In this document: positions 6,709-14,306 of the stretch, one piece after another
Layout: each line of letters begins with the position of its first letter
Position numbering within the stretch: the stretch's first letter is position 1
Assembly (NCBI GenBank): GCA_002298075.1
Contig: DBLW01000131.1
Location: 1-16,778 of the forward strand
Source of the DNA: Bacteroidales bacterium UBA714
GTDB lineage: Bacteria > Bacteroidota > Bacteroidia > Bacteroidales > UBA932
Length of the DNA stretch: 16,778 nt
Reading direction: 5' to 3'
Made by a program: the position numbers and the translations under genes
Notes under the pieces: model-generated
What the model saw: the letters and a program-made list of their open reading frames with translations, nothing else
Databases searched by the model: none
Told to the model about the DNA's origin: nothing

Positions 6709-7227
6709 CTAAAAATTATAGCTTATGCTGACTGAAATACCGGATGCGTAAGGTCTTTCCTTGCGAATGCATTCACGGACACTTGTCATGTAAGAAACAG
6801 TGATGCAGGATTCTTTCCATATCTTGAATGCATATCCTGCTTCCGCAGTCATGTCCGGTCCGGTGACATTGCCGTTCCGTATGCCTATTGCGGCAAACCA
6901 CTTTCTGAATCTTCCGGCCGGCCAATATCGCACTGAGATGCCCAAGGCATGGAAGTCTCCGCGAGTCATTTCTGTATTGGCCGAGGCAAATTCTGAATCA
7001 TGTATGTCTTCTTCATCCGGCCTTGAACCTTTCATTTGTGTAAGGTCCAGGGATACTTCTGCGCCAGCTGACCAGTTGCTCGCGAATCCGTAGCCGAAAT
7101 GAAGGCTTGCCGTTCCGCATATCGCTTTCGCCAAGTCTGTGCTGACAAGGAATCTTCCGGCTTCCTGTCCGGCTGCCGGTGCTGTGATGGAGTATAGGAG
7201 TAGCATTGTCATAACTGCGCGTTTCAT
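6709..7227 (-). CDS. Small outer-membrane beta-barrel-like protein, first gene of the fimbrial-like operon
   Basis: This 172-residue protein has a Sec signal peptide (MKRAV, hydrophobic core, TAPAAGQ; cleavage near residue 20). After it come alternating amphipathic strands rich in aromatics and glycine (for example LHFGYGFASNWSAGAEVSLDL and GDFHALGISVRYW). The chain ends in SISYNF with a terminal Phe, a typical outer-membrane insertion signal. Size and strand pattern suggest an eight-stranded barrel. Small barrel proteins (DUF3575-like) often lead Bacteroidales fimbrial operons, and that context is the reason I group it with the two lipoproteins; I could not confirm the family. Its stop codon lies 2 nt before the next ATG. 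A -7-like TACATTTG lies 11 nt before the ATG at 7227. Confidence 0.65.
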   Translation of the reverse strand: MKRAVMTMLLLYSITAPAAGQEAGRFLVSTDLAKAICGTASLHFGYGFASNWSAGAEVSLDLTQMKGSRPDEEDIHDSEFASANTEMTRGDFHALGISVRYWPAGRFRKWFAAIGIRNGNVTGPDMTAEAGYAFKIWKESCITVSYMTSVRECIRKERPYASGISVSISYNF

Positions 7228-7238
7228 TTTTTTGATTG

Positions 7239-7246
7239 CAAATGTA
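7239..7246 (-). promoter_or_regulatory. -7 element candidate of the fimbrial-like operon
   Basis: On the minus strand TACATTTG (7246-7239) matches the Bacteroidota -7 consensus TAnnTTTG. I found no TTTG at the expected 19-21 nt upstream. If used, transcription would start about 5 nt before the ATG at 7227, giving an almost leaderless message. The A/T-rich stretch 7270-7330 behind it is otherwise featureless. Confidence 0.35.
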
Positions 7247-7472
7247 TGGCAGGAGCAAGATGGATATGTGCGATTTTAAAAAAGATTCATCATAAATTTC
7301 TTTTTTTTACATTTATAAAATAAATTTTATATCGCGAGGGAGTGGCAGACCGCCTTGCCATTTCAAAAGATGCCGGATATGATTGCTTTTGCAGAAATGC
7401 TGCATTATAGAATAGATGGAAAAAAATGCCGGTTACAGCTTCTGTTTGTTATGATGTAAGCAAATAATGCTT

Positions 7473-7480
7473 TATATTTG
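7473..7480 (+). promoter_or_regulatory. -7 element of the DUF47 gene
   Basis: TATATTTG at 7473-7480 is a perfect -7 match. The nearest upstream TTTG (7445-7448) is 24 nt away, longer than the usual 19-21, so the -33 part is uncertain. A start near 7487 leaves a leader of about 36 nt to the ATG at 7523. It argues against translation beginning at the in-frame TTG at 7478, which lies inside this element. Confidence 0.5.
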
Positions 7481-7522
7481 AAGACCCTAAAACAATCAGT
7501 GTGCAAAATTTTTTGTGACATT

Positions 7523-8176
7523 ATGAAAATTGGCAATTTATTCAGAAAATTTACCGGGCATAGGCATCAGTATGCCCCTTCGTTCGTCCAGCAGGCGACA
7601 TATCTTCAACAGGCTGCTGATGCGCTTTGCCGGATGACGGATACGATGGACAGCTCGGAGTGGAAAGTGCTTGAGAAAGAGGTGAAGGCATGCGAGGTGC
7701 AGGGAGATGCCTTACTGACTGAATTTTATGAGCAGCTTTATGAAAAGGTCATCACTTCCATACGCCGCGCAGACCTGCAGACGATAGCCCTGAACATTGA
7801 CGAACTGCTCGACCATATCAATGATTCAGCCAAGTCAATACTCCTGTATATGCCGCAGCGCATCGACCCGCAACTGCGCGATCTTGCGCAATATATACGT
7901 GCTGAGGCAGACACGATAAAATCAATTGCCTCGATGCTTGGAGACTTGAGGCATAATTTTTCTCAGATTTCGCTCGGATGCGACCGCATTACTGAACTGG
8001 AGCATGCTGCGGATGATGCATATGAGGAATATATCGGTTATATTTTCACTCAGGAGAAGAATGCGATAGAATTGATGAAGTATAAGAATATAGCGGAAAC
8101 CCTTGAGGCTGCGACAGATGCCGGCAAGACAGTGTCCGACAATATAAGGAAAATTATTCTCAGATATGTTGACTGA
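7523..8176 (+). CDS. DUF47 family protein (PhoU-like), putative phosphate-transport accessory
   Basis: A 217-residue, almost entirely helical cytoplasmic protein beginning MKIGNLFRKF, the usual type of N-terminus for DUF47 proteins. It carries acidic and His-containing helical segments such as ALNIDELLDHINDSAKSIL and ITELEHAADDAYEEYI, typical of the PhoU-like metal-binding helical bundle. Members of this family are commonly encoded beside PiT-type low-affinity phosphate transporters and are thought to regulate them. No transporter gene follows here: the coding region ends about 40 bp before a strong terminator. The frame is open further upstream to a TTG at 7478, but that codon sits inside the promoter -7 box and adds residues that do not match the family, so the ATG at 7523 is preferred. 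No Shine-Dalgarno is visible. Confidence 0.88.
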   Translation: MKIGNLFRKFTGHRHQYAPSFVQQATYLQQAADALCRMTDTMDSSEWKVLEKEVKACEVQGDALLTEFYEQLYEKVITSIRRADLQTIALNIDELLDHINDSAKSILLYMPQRIDPQLRDLAQYIRAEADTIKSIASMLGDLRHNFSQISLGCDRITELEHAADDAYEEYIGYIFTQEKNAIELMKYKNIAETLEAATDAGKTVSDNIRKIILRYVD

Positions 8177-8213
8177 CCTTCTGCGCTGATTGTGTCAGGA
8201 AATGCCTCAAAGC

Positions 8214-8251
8214 AAAAGCGGCTGGCTAAAATCATTTAGCCAGCCGCTTTT
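8214..8251. terminator. Bidirectional terminator between the DUF47 gene and nqrF
   Basis: A perfect 17-bp stem (8214-8230 with 8235-8251) has a 4-nt ATCA loop. The base reads AAAAGCGG on one side and CCGCTTTT on the other, so both strands end the stem in T residues. It lies 37 bp after the DUF47 stop and 14 bp past the nqrF stop, so it can end transcription of both converging units. Confidence 0.93.
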
Positions 8252-8265
8252 CTTGTTATTGTAAC

Positions 8266-9525
8266 TTATGCTCCGAAGTTGTCGTACAGGATATTCTCTG
8301 GAGGTACTCCGAGACTGTCAAGCAACTTGACTACAGAAGCAACCATCATAGGAGGTCCGCACATGAGATAGAGGGCATCCTCAGGATTCTCATGCTGCTT
8401 GAGGTAAGTCTCATACATTACATTGTGCACAAAGCCTGCAACATATGGAACCCCTGCCTCATCTGCAGCAGGATCCGGCCTGTCAAGCGCAAGGTGGAAC
8501 TTGAAGTTAGGGAACTCCTCCTGAATCTCGTTGTAATCCTCAAGGTAGAACGCTTCCTTGAGACTGCGTGCTCCGTAGAAGAAGTTGACTTTCCTTGAAG
8601 TCTTCTCTGTCTTGAACAAGTGCATGATGTGGCTTCTCATAGGAGCCATACCTGCGCCTCCGCCGACGAAAATGAGCTCCTGGTCCGCAGGAAGGTTCTT
8701 CGGAAGGAAGAATTCTCCGTAAGGGCCGGATATGGTTATCTTGTCGCCAGGCTTGAGGGAGTAGATGTATGAAGAACATACTCCAGGATTTACGTCTACC
8801 CACTTGCCGGCAGCCCTGTCGAAAGGAGGGGTGGCGATACGTACATTCAGCTTGATGATGTCACCCTCTGCAGGGTAGCAGGCCATTGAGTATGCACGTA
8901 CTGTAGGAGTCGGGTTCACCATCTTGAGATTGAATACGCCCATCTTCTCCCAGTCTTCGCGGTACTGCTCGTCCACATCAATGTCCTTGTAGTCAACAGT
9001 TACTGCCGGAACGTCAATCTGTATGTATCCTCCTGACTGGAAATTCAGGTGCTCACCTTCAGGAAGCTTTACGACAAACTCCTTGATGAAAGTAGCCACA
9101 TTGTGGTTTGATACGACCTCGCATTCCCATTTCCTTACGCTGAGAGCTGAAGCCGGAACCTCGATTGCAAGGTCTTCCTTGACTTTCACCTGACATCCAA
9201 GACGCCAGTTAGCTGCAATCTGCTTGCGGCTGAAGAAGCCTACCTCGGTAGGGAGAATCTCTCCTCCGCCTTCGGTTACGCGGCATTTGCACTGTCCGCA
9301 GGCACCTTTTCCTCCGCATGCAGAAGGAAGGAATATCTTCTGCTCGGCAAGAGTGGAAAGAAGGTTGCCGCCAGGGGTGACCTCAATGATCTTGCTTCCG
9401 TCGTTTATATTAATCTTTACTTTTCCTGACGGTGTCAGCCTTGCCTTGATGAAAAGGAGGAGGGCCACCAGGATGAGTGTGAGGATCACGAAAATGATCA
9501 CAGAAAAAAGTATTGTCATCTGCAT
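8266..9525 (-). CDS. nqrF: Na+-translocating NADH:quinone reductase subunit F
   Basis: NqrF is the electron entry subunit: it oxidises NADH through FAD and a [2Fe-2S] centre and passes electrons into the membrane part of Na+-NQR. The 419-residue protein has one N-terminal transmembrane helix (about 4-27). A plant-type ferredoxin domain follows, with C70-x5-C76-x2-C79 and C111. Next come the FAD motif RAYS (210-213), the NAD-binding glycine loop GGGAGMAP (288-295) and CGPPMM (389-394). Length is close to other NqrF proteins. The ATG at 9525 is chosen because GGAGG precedes it at good spacing; a second ATG two codons on is possible. It is the last gene of the operon, 17 bp after nqrE, and ends at the shared terminator. 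Confidence 0.98.
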   Translation of the reverse strand: MQMTILFSVIIFVILTLILVALLLFIKARLTPSGKVKININDGSKIIEVTPGGNLLSTLAEQKIFLPSACGGKGACGQCKCRVTEGGGEILPTEVGFFSRKQIAANWRLGCQVKVKEDLAIEVPASALSVRKWECEVVSNHNVATFIKEFVVKLPEGEHLNFQSGGYIQIDVPAVTVDYKDIDVDEQYREDWEKMGVFNLKMVNPTPTVRAYSMACYPAEGDIIKLNVRIATPPFDRAAGKWVDVNPGVCSSYIYSLKPGDKITISGPYGEFFLPKNLPADQELIFVGGGAGMAPMRSHIMHLFKTEKTSRKVNFFYGARSLKEAFYLEDYNEIQEEFPNFKFHLALDRPDPAADEAGVPYVAGFVHNVMYETYLKQHENPEDALYLMCGPPMMVASVVKLLDSLGVPPENILYDNFGA

Positions 9526-9542
9526 AGTCTAAATCCTCCAAA

Positions 9543-10160
9543 TTAAAGCTGAATACCCATGAATGTCATGAATGCGATACCCATGAGACCAACGGTGATG
9601 AAAGTGATGCCGAGGCCCTTGAGCGGAGCCGGAACATGCGAGTATGCCATCTTCTCCCTGATTGCGGCGAGTGCGATGATTGCAAGCCACCAGCCGATTC
9701 CTGAGCCGAGAGCATATGTCGCAGCTTCTCCGACATTCACGAATGCCTTTTCCTGCATGAACAGCGAGCCGCCGAGGATTGCGCAGTTCACGGCGATGAG
9801 CGGAAGGAAGATTCCGAGCTGTGAATAGAGCGCAGGTGCGAATTTCTCCACTACCATTTCCACAATCTGTACGATTGCCGCAATGACTGCGATAAAGACG
9901 ATGAAACTGAGGAAGCTCAGGTCTATGGTCGCGTACTGTTCTCCAAGCCATGCGAGTGCGCCCGGCTTGAGGAGGAACTCATTGAGAAGGTAGTTGATAG
10001 GGAGAGTTACGAGAAGCACGAAAACAACCGCAACACCCAAACCGTTGGCTGTCTTCACATTCTTTGATACCGCCAGATATGAGCACATGCCCAGGAAGTA
10101 GGCGAATATCATATTGTCAACAAAAATTGACTTTACGAATAAGCTAATATAATCTGCCAT
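9543..10160 (-). CDS. nqrE: Na+-translocating NADH:quinone reductase subunit E
   Basis: A 205-residue integral membrane subunit with about six transmembrane helices. NqrE and NqrD are paralogs that sit in the membrane as an inverted pair and share an iron centre held by four cysteines. The two contributed here are C26 (in GMCSYLAVS) and C126 (in AVNCAILGG). These positions match the established pattern, so the cluster should be intact. It is homologous to RnfA, but the surrounding nqrA and nqrF genes settle the identity. It starts 19 bp after nqrD with only a weak A-rich leader (ACAAGAA) and no clear Shine-Dalgarno. Confidence 0.97.
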   Translation of the reverse strand: MADYISLFVKSIFVDNMIFAYFLGMCSYLAVSKNVKTANGLGVAVVFVLLVTLPINYLLNEFLLKPGALAWLGEQYATIDLSFLSFIVFIAVIAAIVQIVEMVVEKFAPALYSQLGIFLPLIAVNCAILGGSLFMQEKAFVNVGEAATYALGSGIGWWLAIIALAAIREKMAYSHVPAPLKGLGITFITVGLMGIAFMTFMGIQL

Positions 10161-10179
10161 TTCTTGTTCGAGTTAGTTG

Positions 10180-10803
10180 TTATTTCTCCTGAAGTTCCTT
10201 CTGTATGGACCTCTGTGCCCAGATTATGCAGCCGAGCAGGATAAGGGCCATAGGAGGAAGAATCATGAGACCGTTGTTCATATATCCGAGATCGTAGAAT
10301 GACTCCGGAATAATGCGGAATCCGAAGAGCGTTCCGCTTCCGAGAAGTTCACGGAAGAACGCCACGATCACGAGGATCAGTCCATAGCCGATTCCGTTTC
10401 CGAGACCGTCCATGAATGATGCGAAAGGCTTGTTTCCGAGGGCAAATGCCTCGATGCGGCCCATCACGATACAGTTGGTGATGATAAGGCCGATATATAC
10501 GGACAGTGTCTTGCTGACACTATATACGTATGCCTTGAGCACCTGGTCCACGAGGATAACCATAAGGGCTACAACCACGAGCTGGACAATGATGCGGATA
10601 CGGTTAGGTATTGTATTCCTCAGAAGTGAAGCCACAAGGCTTGAGAGCGCAGTGACGATGGTCACTGAAAGTGCCATTACGCATGCTCCCTTGAGCTGTA
10701 CTGTCACTGCAAGTGAGGAACAGATGCCGAGTACGAGGACAGATATAGGATTGCCCTTGAATATCGGGTTCAAAAACGTTTCTTTAAAATCAAAGTCTTT
10801 CAT
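10180..10803 (-). CDS. nqrD: Na+-translocating NADH:quinone reductase subunit D
   Basis: A 207-residue membrane subunit with about six transmembrane helices, the partner of NqrE. C28 (in GICSSLAVT) and C111 (in ITNCIVMGR) supply the other half of the shared intramembrane iron centre. It belongs to the NqrDE/RnfAE family and keeps the family length. Its ATG (10803) is 5 nt after the nqrC stop codon, and a strong GGAGGAA formed by the last codons of nqrC acts as ribosome binding site, so translation is likely coupled to nqrC. Confidence 0.97.
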   Translation of the reverse strand: MKDFDFKETFLNPIFKGNPISVLVLGICSSLAVTVQLKGACVMALSVTIVTALSSLVASLLRNTIPNRIRIIVQLVVVALMVILVDQVLKAYVYSVSKTLSVYIGLIITNCIVMGRIEAFALGNKPFASFMDGLGNGIGYGLILVIVAFFRELLGSGTLFGFRIIPESFYDLGYMNNGLMILPPMALILLGCIIWAQRSIQKELQEK

Positions 10804-10808
10804 ATATG

Positions 10809-11663
10809 CTATTCCTCCACGTTTTCAGTTTCCTCAGCCTCGGCTTCTTCTGCAGCTTCCTGCGCAGCGGCCATTTCAGCAGCGGCCTGCTTTGCGGCAG
10901 CAGCTTTGCTGAGGTATGGTTCATAGTATTTTGACCAGGTGTTTATGGTTTTGCCGAGTGCCTGTGAAGTAATTGTGGCTCCGCTGATTGCGTCAACACC
11001 GTTCTCTGCACCTTTTGCGCCGCCTTTCACAACTGCGAATCTCTCTTCTCCTTCACCGAATTTCTTTCCCGGGAACTGTCCCTGGAAAAAGTCTTCTGTG
11101 ATTTTTGCTCCGAGGCCCGGAGTCTCGCTCTTGTGGTCAAACACAGCGCCGGCAATTGTCTTTCCGTCTTCTGTTACTGCAAGATAACCCCAGATAGGAC
11201 CCCAAAGACCTGCACCGTAGCAAGGAATCACAGTGATTTCCTTACCGTTGATGTCAAGGACATATACAGGAAGTTCAAGAGATGAAAGAAGGTCAGCCTG
11301 TCCGGCCTCAATCTTCTTGATGATGTCATTCTGGTTCTTGAGATCAGCTGTGGTTGCTACCTGAATCTTGTTCAGGTCCTCCTTGCCCATGTTCATCTGG
11401 CCTTTCCTGTTTCCGTTTCCGTCAACATAGAAAGCATCAGTGATTTTTTCAACGTACATTTCCATGACATTGGTGTCCTCGGAAATTGTCACGTCCGCAT
11501 CAGACTGGGCAGCGGCAGTGAGTACCTGGGTTATGGTCTCTTTCTTGACGTTCTCGTCCTGCATAGGCTTGAGGGCCATGGCTGCAAATGCCAAAACCGC
11601 AGCGACCACCACAACGAGGACAGTCGAATATATGACCGTATATGTATTACTGTTTGTATTCAT
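10809..11663 (-). CDS. nqrC: Na+-translocating NADH:quinone reductase subunit C, with acidic Ala/Glu tail
   Basis: NqrC has one N-terminal transmembrane helix (about 9-30) and an extracytoplasmic FMN-binding domain. The FMN is covalently attached by ApbE (flavin transferase) to the threonine of the DxxSGAT motif, here D224-AISGAT with T230. The 284-residue protein is about 25-30 residues longer than usual because of a C-terminal tail after about residue 252. It is composed almost entirely of Ala, Glu, Lys and Gln and is predicted to be helical. The tail is encoded in frame with no sign of a frameshift. The gene follows nqrB after 14 bp and directly precedes nqrD. No apbE gene is in the window. 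Confidence 0.97.
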   Translation of the reverse strand: MNTNSNTYTVIYSTVLVVVVAAVLAFAAMALKPMQDENVKKETITQVLTAAAQSDADVTISEDTNVMEMYVEKITDAFYVDGNGNRKGQMNMGKEDLNKIQVATTADLKNQNDIIKKIEAGQADLLSSLELPVYVLDINGKEITVIPCYGAGLWGPIWGYLAVTEDGKTIAGAVFDHKSETPGLGAKITEDFFQGQFPGKKFGEGEERFAVVKGGAKGAENGVDAISGATITSQALGKTINTWSKYYEPYLSKAAAAKQAAAEMAAAQEAAEEAEAEETENVEE

Positions 11664-11677
11664 ACCTATATTATATA

Positions 11678-12862
11678 TTAAGCGATTTTAACTTTCTTAG
11701 CCCTTCTCTTGATTGAGAACTCGATGACATAATGGTCAATCAGAGGTGCGAATGTGTTCATCAGGAGGATGGCGAGCATCATTCCTTCAGGATATCCTGG
11801 GTTCCAGAGACGTACAGTGACAGCAAGGGCACCTACGAGGAAGCCGTATATCCATTTTCCGCACTCGGTCTGAGCAGATGTCACAGGGTCGGTTGCCATG
11901 AATACGGTTCCGAAAAGGAAACCGCCCATTACGAGCTGATAGTAGCCCGGAAGGTCTGTTGAGCCGACAGCATATCCGAGATATCCGATGGCGAGTCCTC
12001 CGATAACTGATGAAAACATGATTTTCCAGCTTGCCACGCCTGTCCAGATGAGGATTGCCGCACCTATGAGGATTGCTATGGCTGAAGTTTCACCGACTGA
12101 GCCTGGAATAGTTCCGATGAACATGTCCATGAAGTCTGTTCCTGCAGCCATGAGACCCTCTGAGGTCGGATGGGCGAGCGGAGTAGCTCCGGATACGCCG
12201 TCAATAAGTCCGTTGCCTGAAGCATATGCCGTTCCTTCTGCCATGTAGCGGGTCATGCCGCCGGTCCAGATGGTGTCGCCTGACATTTTGCTCGGGTATG
12301 AGAAGAAAAGGAACGCACGTGCGATGAGTGCAGGGTTCCAGATGTTCATTCCTGTGCCTCCGAACACTTCCTTTCCGATGAGCACTGCAAAGGCCACGGC
12401 AATCGCAAGCATCCAGAGAGGAACGTCAACAGGTACTATAAGCGGAATGAGCATACCTGACACGAGGTATCCCTCATTGACTTCATGTCCCTTGATCTGT
12501 GCGGAAACGAACTCGATTCCCAGACCAACGATGTATGATACAAGGTAGAGAGGTATAACCTTCACGATTCCGTACCACACGATGTTCCAGAAGCCCCAGT
12601 CATTGAGACCGAAGGCGAGCTTGTGCTGGAAGCCCACATTCCAGATGCCGAAAAGCATAGCCGGAACAAGAGCGAGCACAACCATAATCATGACTCTCTT
12701 CAAATCGACGCAGTCCCTTACGTGTGAGCCTCTGCGGGTCACTGTGTCCGGAACGAAAAGGAATGTCTCAAAGGCATCGAATGTCGAATGGAGGAATCCG
12801 AACTTGCCGCCCTTTTCGAAAGACGGCTTGATTTTATCTGTTAATTTTCTTAATCCGTTCAT
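11678..12862 (-). CDS. nqrB: Na+-translocating NADH:quinone reductase subunit B
   Basis: NqrB is the main membrane subunit. It binds covalent FMN and riboflavin, contributes the quinone site, and forms the sodium pathway. The 394-residue protein has about ten transmembrane helices after a cytoplasmic N-terminus. The FMN attachment motif is DGVSGAT (221-227) with T227 as acceptor. GGTGMNIWNPAL (168-179) is a well conserved family segment. Length matches other NqrB proteins. It is homologous to RnfD, but operon context makes it NqrB. It starts 12 bp after nqrA; I see no Shine-Dalgarno. Confidence 0.97.
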   Translation of the reverse strand: MNGLRKLTDKIKPSFEKGGKFGFLHSTFDAFETFLFVPDTVTRRGSHVRDCVDLKRVMIMVVLALVPAMLFGIWNVGFQHKLAFGLNDWGFWNIVWYGIVKVIPLYLVSYIVGLGIEFVSAQIKGHEVNEGYLVSGMLIPLIVPVDVPLWMLAIAVAFAVLIGKEVFGGTGMNIWNPALIARAFLFFSYPSKMSGDTIWTGGMTRYMAEGTAYASGNGLIDGVSGATPLAHPTSEGLMAAGTDFMDMFIGTIPGSVGETSAIAILIGAAILIWTGVASWKIMFSSVIGGLAIGYLGYAVGSTDLPGYYQLVMGGFLFGTVFMATDPVTSAQTECGKWIYGFLVGALAVTVRLWNPGYPEGMMLAILLMNTFAPLIDHYVIEFSIKRRAKKVKIA

Positions 12863-12874
12863 AATTCAAAGTCT

Positions 12875-14230
12875 TTAGCACATTTCTTTCAGCATGAGTG
12901 AAATGCCGTCAGTGATGATCTGCTGGATGTCAATCTTTGAAGGACACACATATTCGCAAAGTGCGAGATCCTCCTCGAGAACCTCGTAGATTCCGAATTT
13001 TTCCATGTTGTCGATATCCTGTGCGAGGCATGCCTTGAGCAGATGTACCGGATACAGCTGCATAGGAAGAACCTTGCTGTACACATCATTCAGGACAAAT
13101 GCCCTCGGGCCGCCGTGAAGATTCGTGTCCATGTCATATTTCTTCTTCGGAGTGAGCCATGAGAAATATGTGCGTGATGAACTGAACTGGCTGAACCTCA
13201 TAGGCTTTGCCCATCCGAGCATCTCGTATTCATTTCCCTCCTTGAGGATTGTCACCTGATTGTCGAAGAAGCCGAGGAAACCGTCTTTCCCGATGTTGGT
13301 TCCGGTGAGAACGTCACCGCTGATGAACCTGAGCTCTTCTGACTGGCTGTAGAACTCCTTTATGTCAGCCATTGATATGCCTGGATAACCGTCCACGTAG
13401 GCAGGGCTTACCGCTTTAGGGCCTGTCACGGCTATTTTTCTCCTGAGGTCGTATTTTCCTGTGTTGAAGAGACGTCCGATTGCCGCGAGCATGAGCAGGG
13501 ACACTGTCCATACGGTCTCACCTTTGCGTATAGGGCTGATGTTGCTGATCTGTACTCCGACATTGCCGGCAGGATGGCTGCCGCTGAAAGTGTGGAGGAT
13601 GACGTTCTCAATCTTGTGGAACGGGGTGCCTGAGTAATTTGCCGCATTGAGCGAGAAATGTACACCTCCGTCAGTAAGTTTTCCGAGGGCGTTGATTGCA
13701 GTCTGGATGTTCGCGAACTCTTCCCTGAGAGTGAACTCCGGATCTGCTGCCAGAGGTGCAGTTGAGAATGCTGATACGAAGATTGCCTTAGGCTTTGCCT
13801 GAGGGTCTGCGATGATGCCGTAAGGTCTCTGCACGATGGCTGGCCAAAGACCTGATTCAAGAAGGGCTTCCTTAATCTGGTCTGCAGTCATGTCGGACGG
13901 CTTCCTGACGCCGAAGTCAACATGTTCCTGTTCTGCATCGGCTTTGATGCGTACCTCAAGCAACTTTCTCTTTTCGCCTCTTACGACCTCTGCCACTGTT
14001 CCGCTGACCGGAGACGCGAAGAGAATCTTCTGAGACATCTTGTCTGCCAAGACCGGGGTACCTGCGAGGACCTTGTCTCCCTCCCTGACGAGAAGCTTCG
14101 GAACGAGGCCTCTGAAGTCGGTAGGTTTGACGGCCACAACGTCAGGAACGATCACCTTCTTGGTTGTCTGGGCGGCTACTCCGGAAATCGGAATGTCCAG
14201 TCCCTTTTTCAAATAGATGTTGTTTGACAT
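12875..14230 (-). CDS. nqrA: Na+-translocating NADH:quinone reductase subunit A
   Basis: NqrA is the cytoplasmic-side subunit of Na+-NQR that contacts NqrB near the quinone site. The 451-residue protein is close to the usual 447. An N-terminal barrel-sandwich (biotinyl/lipoyl-like) region includes KILFASPVSGTVAEVVRG (68-85), followed by the family's central and C-terminal regions. The C-terminus carries LCEYVCPSKIDIQQIITDG. It is homologous to RnfC but has no cluster of ferredoxin-type CxxCxxC motifs, which fits NqrA. It is the first gene of nqrABCDEF, whose gaps are 12, 14, 5, 19 and 17 bp. The upstream region is 76 bp shared with the divergent helicase gene; only a weak GATTTTTG resembles a -7 box on this strand. 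Confidence 0.97.
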   Translation of the reverse strand: MSNNIYLKKGLDIPISGVAAQTTKKVIVPDVVAVKPTDFRGLVPKLLVREGDKVLAGTPVLADKMSQKILFASPVSGTVAEVVRGEKRKLLEVRIKADAEQEHVDFGVRKPSDMTADQIKEALLESGLWPAIVQRPYGIIADPQAKPKAIFVSAFSTAPLAADPEFTLREEFANIQTAINALGKLTDGGVHFSLNAANYSGTPFHKIENVILHTFSGSHPAGNVGVQISNISPIRKGETVWTVSLLMLAAIGRLFNTGKYDLRRKIAVTGPKAVSPAYVDGYPGISMADIKEFYSQSEELRFISGDVLTGTNIGKDGFLGFFDNQVTILKEGNEYEMLGWAKPMRFSQFSSSRTYFSWLTPKKKYDMDTNLHGGPRAFVLNDVYSKVLPMQLYPVHLLKACLAQDIDNMEKFGIYEVLEEDLALCEYVCPSKIDIQQIITDGISLMLKEMC

Positions 14231-14290
14231 TATATAAACCGTTTTGAGTTTTTATTCAAAAATCGCCCGCGAAGATAAGGTTTTTTTTCC

Positions 14291-14298
14291 TATTTTTG
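14291..14298 (+). promoter_or_regulatory. -7 element of the helicase gene
   Basis: TATTTTTG at 14291-14298 matches TAnnTTTG. No TTTG occurs 19-21 nt upstream. The box ends 8 nt before the ATG at 14307, so a start 5-8 nt downstream would leave almost no leader. Confidence 0.45.
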
Positions 14299-14306
14299 CG
14301 CCCGTT

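Noticed and set aside
7343..7360. Small inverted repeat TGGCA/TGCCA in the divergent region before the DUF47 gene
   Set aside because: Five-bp arms at this spacing are expected by chance, and it does not overlap either candidate promoter.
8266..14230. Rnf (electron-bifurcation-linked) complex instead of Na+-NQR
   Set aside because: The homologous subunits could mislead, but there is no rnfB or polyferredoxin RnfC, while NqrA and the NADH/FAD/ferredoxin NqrF are present.
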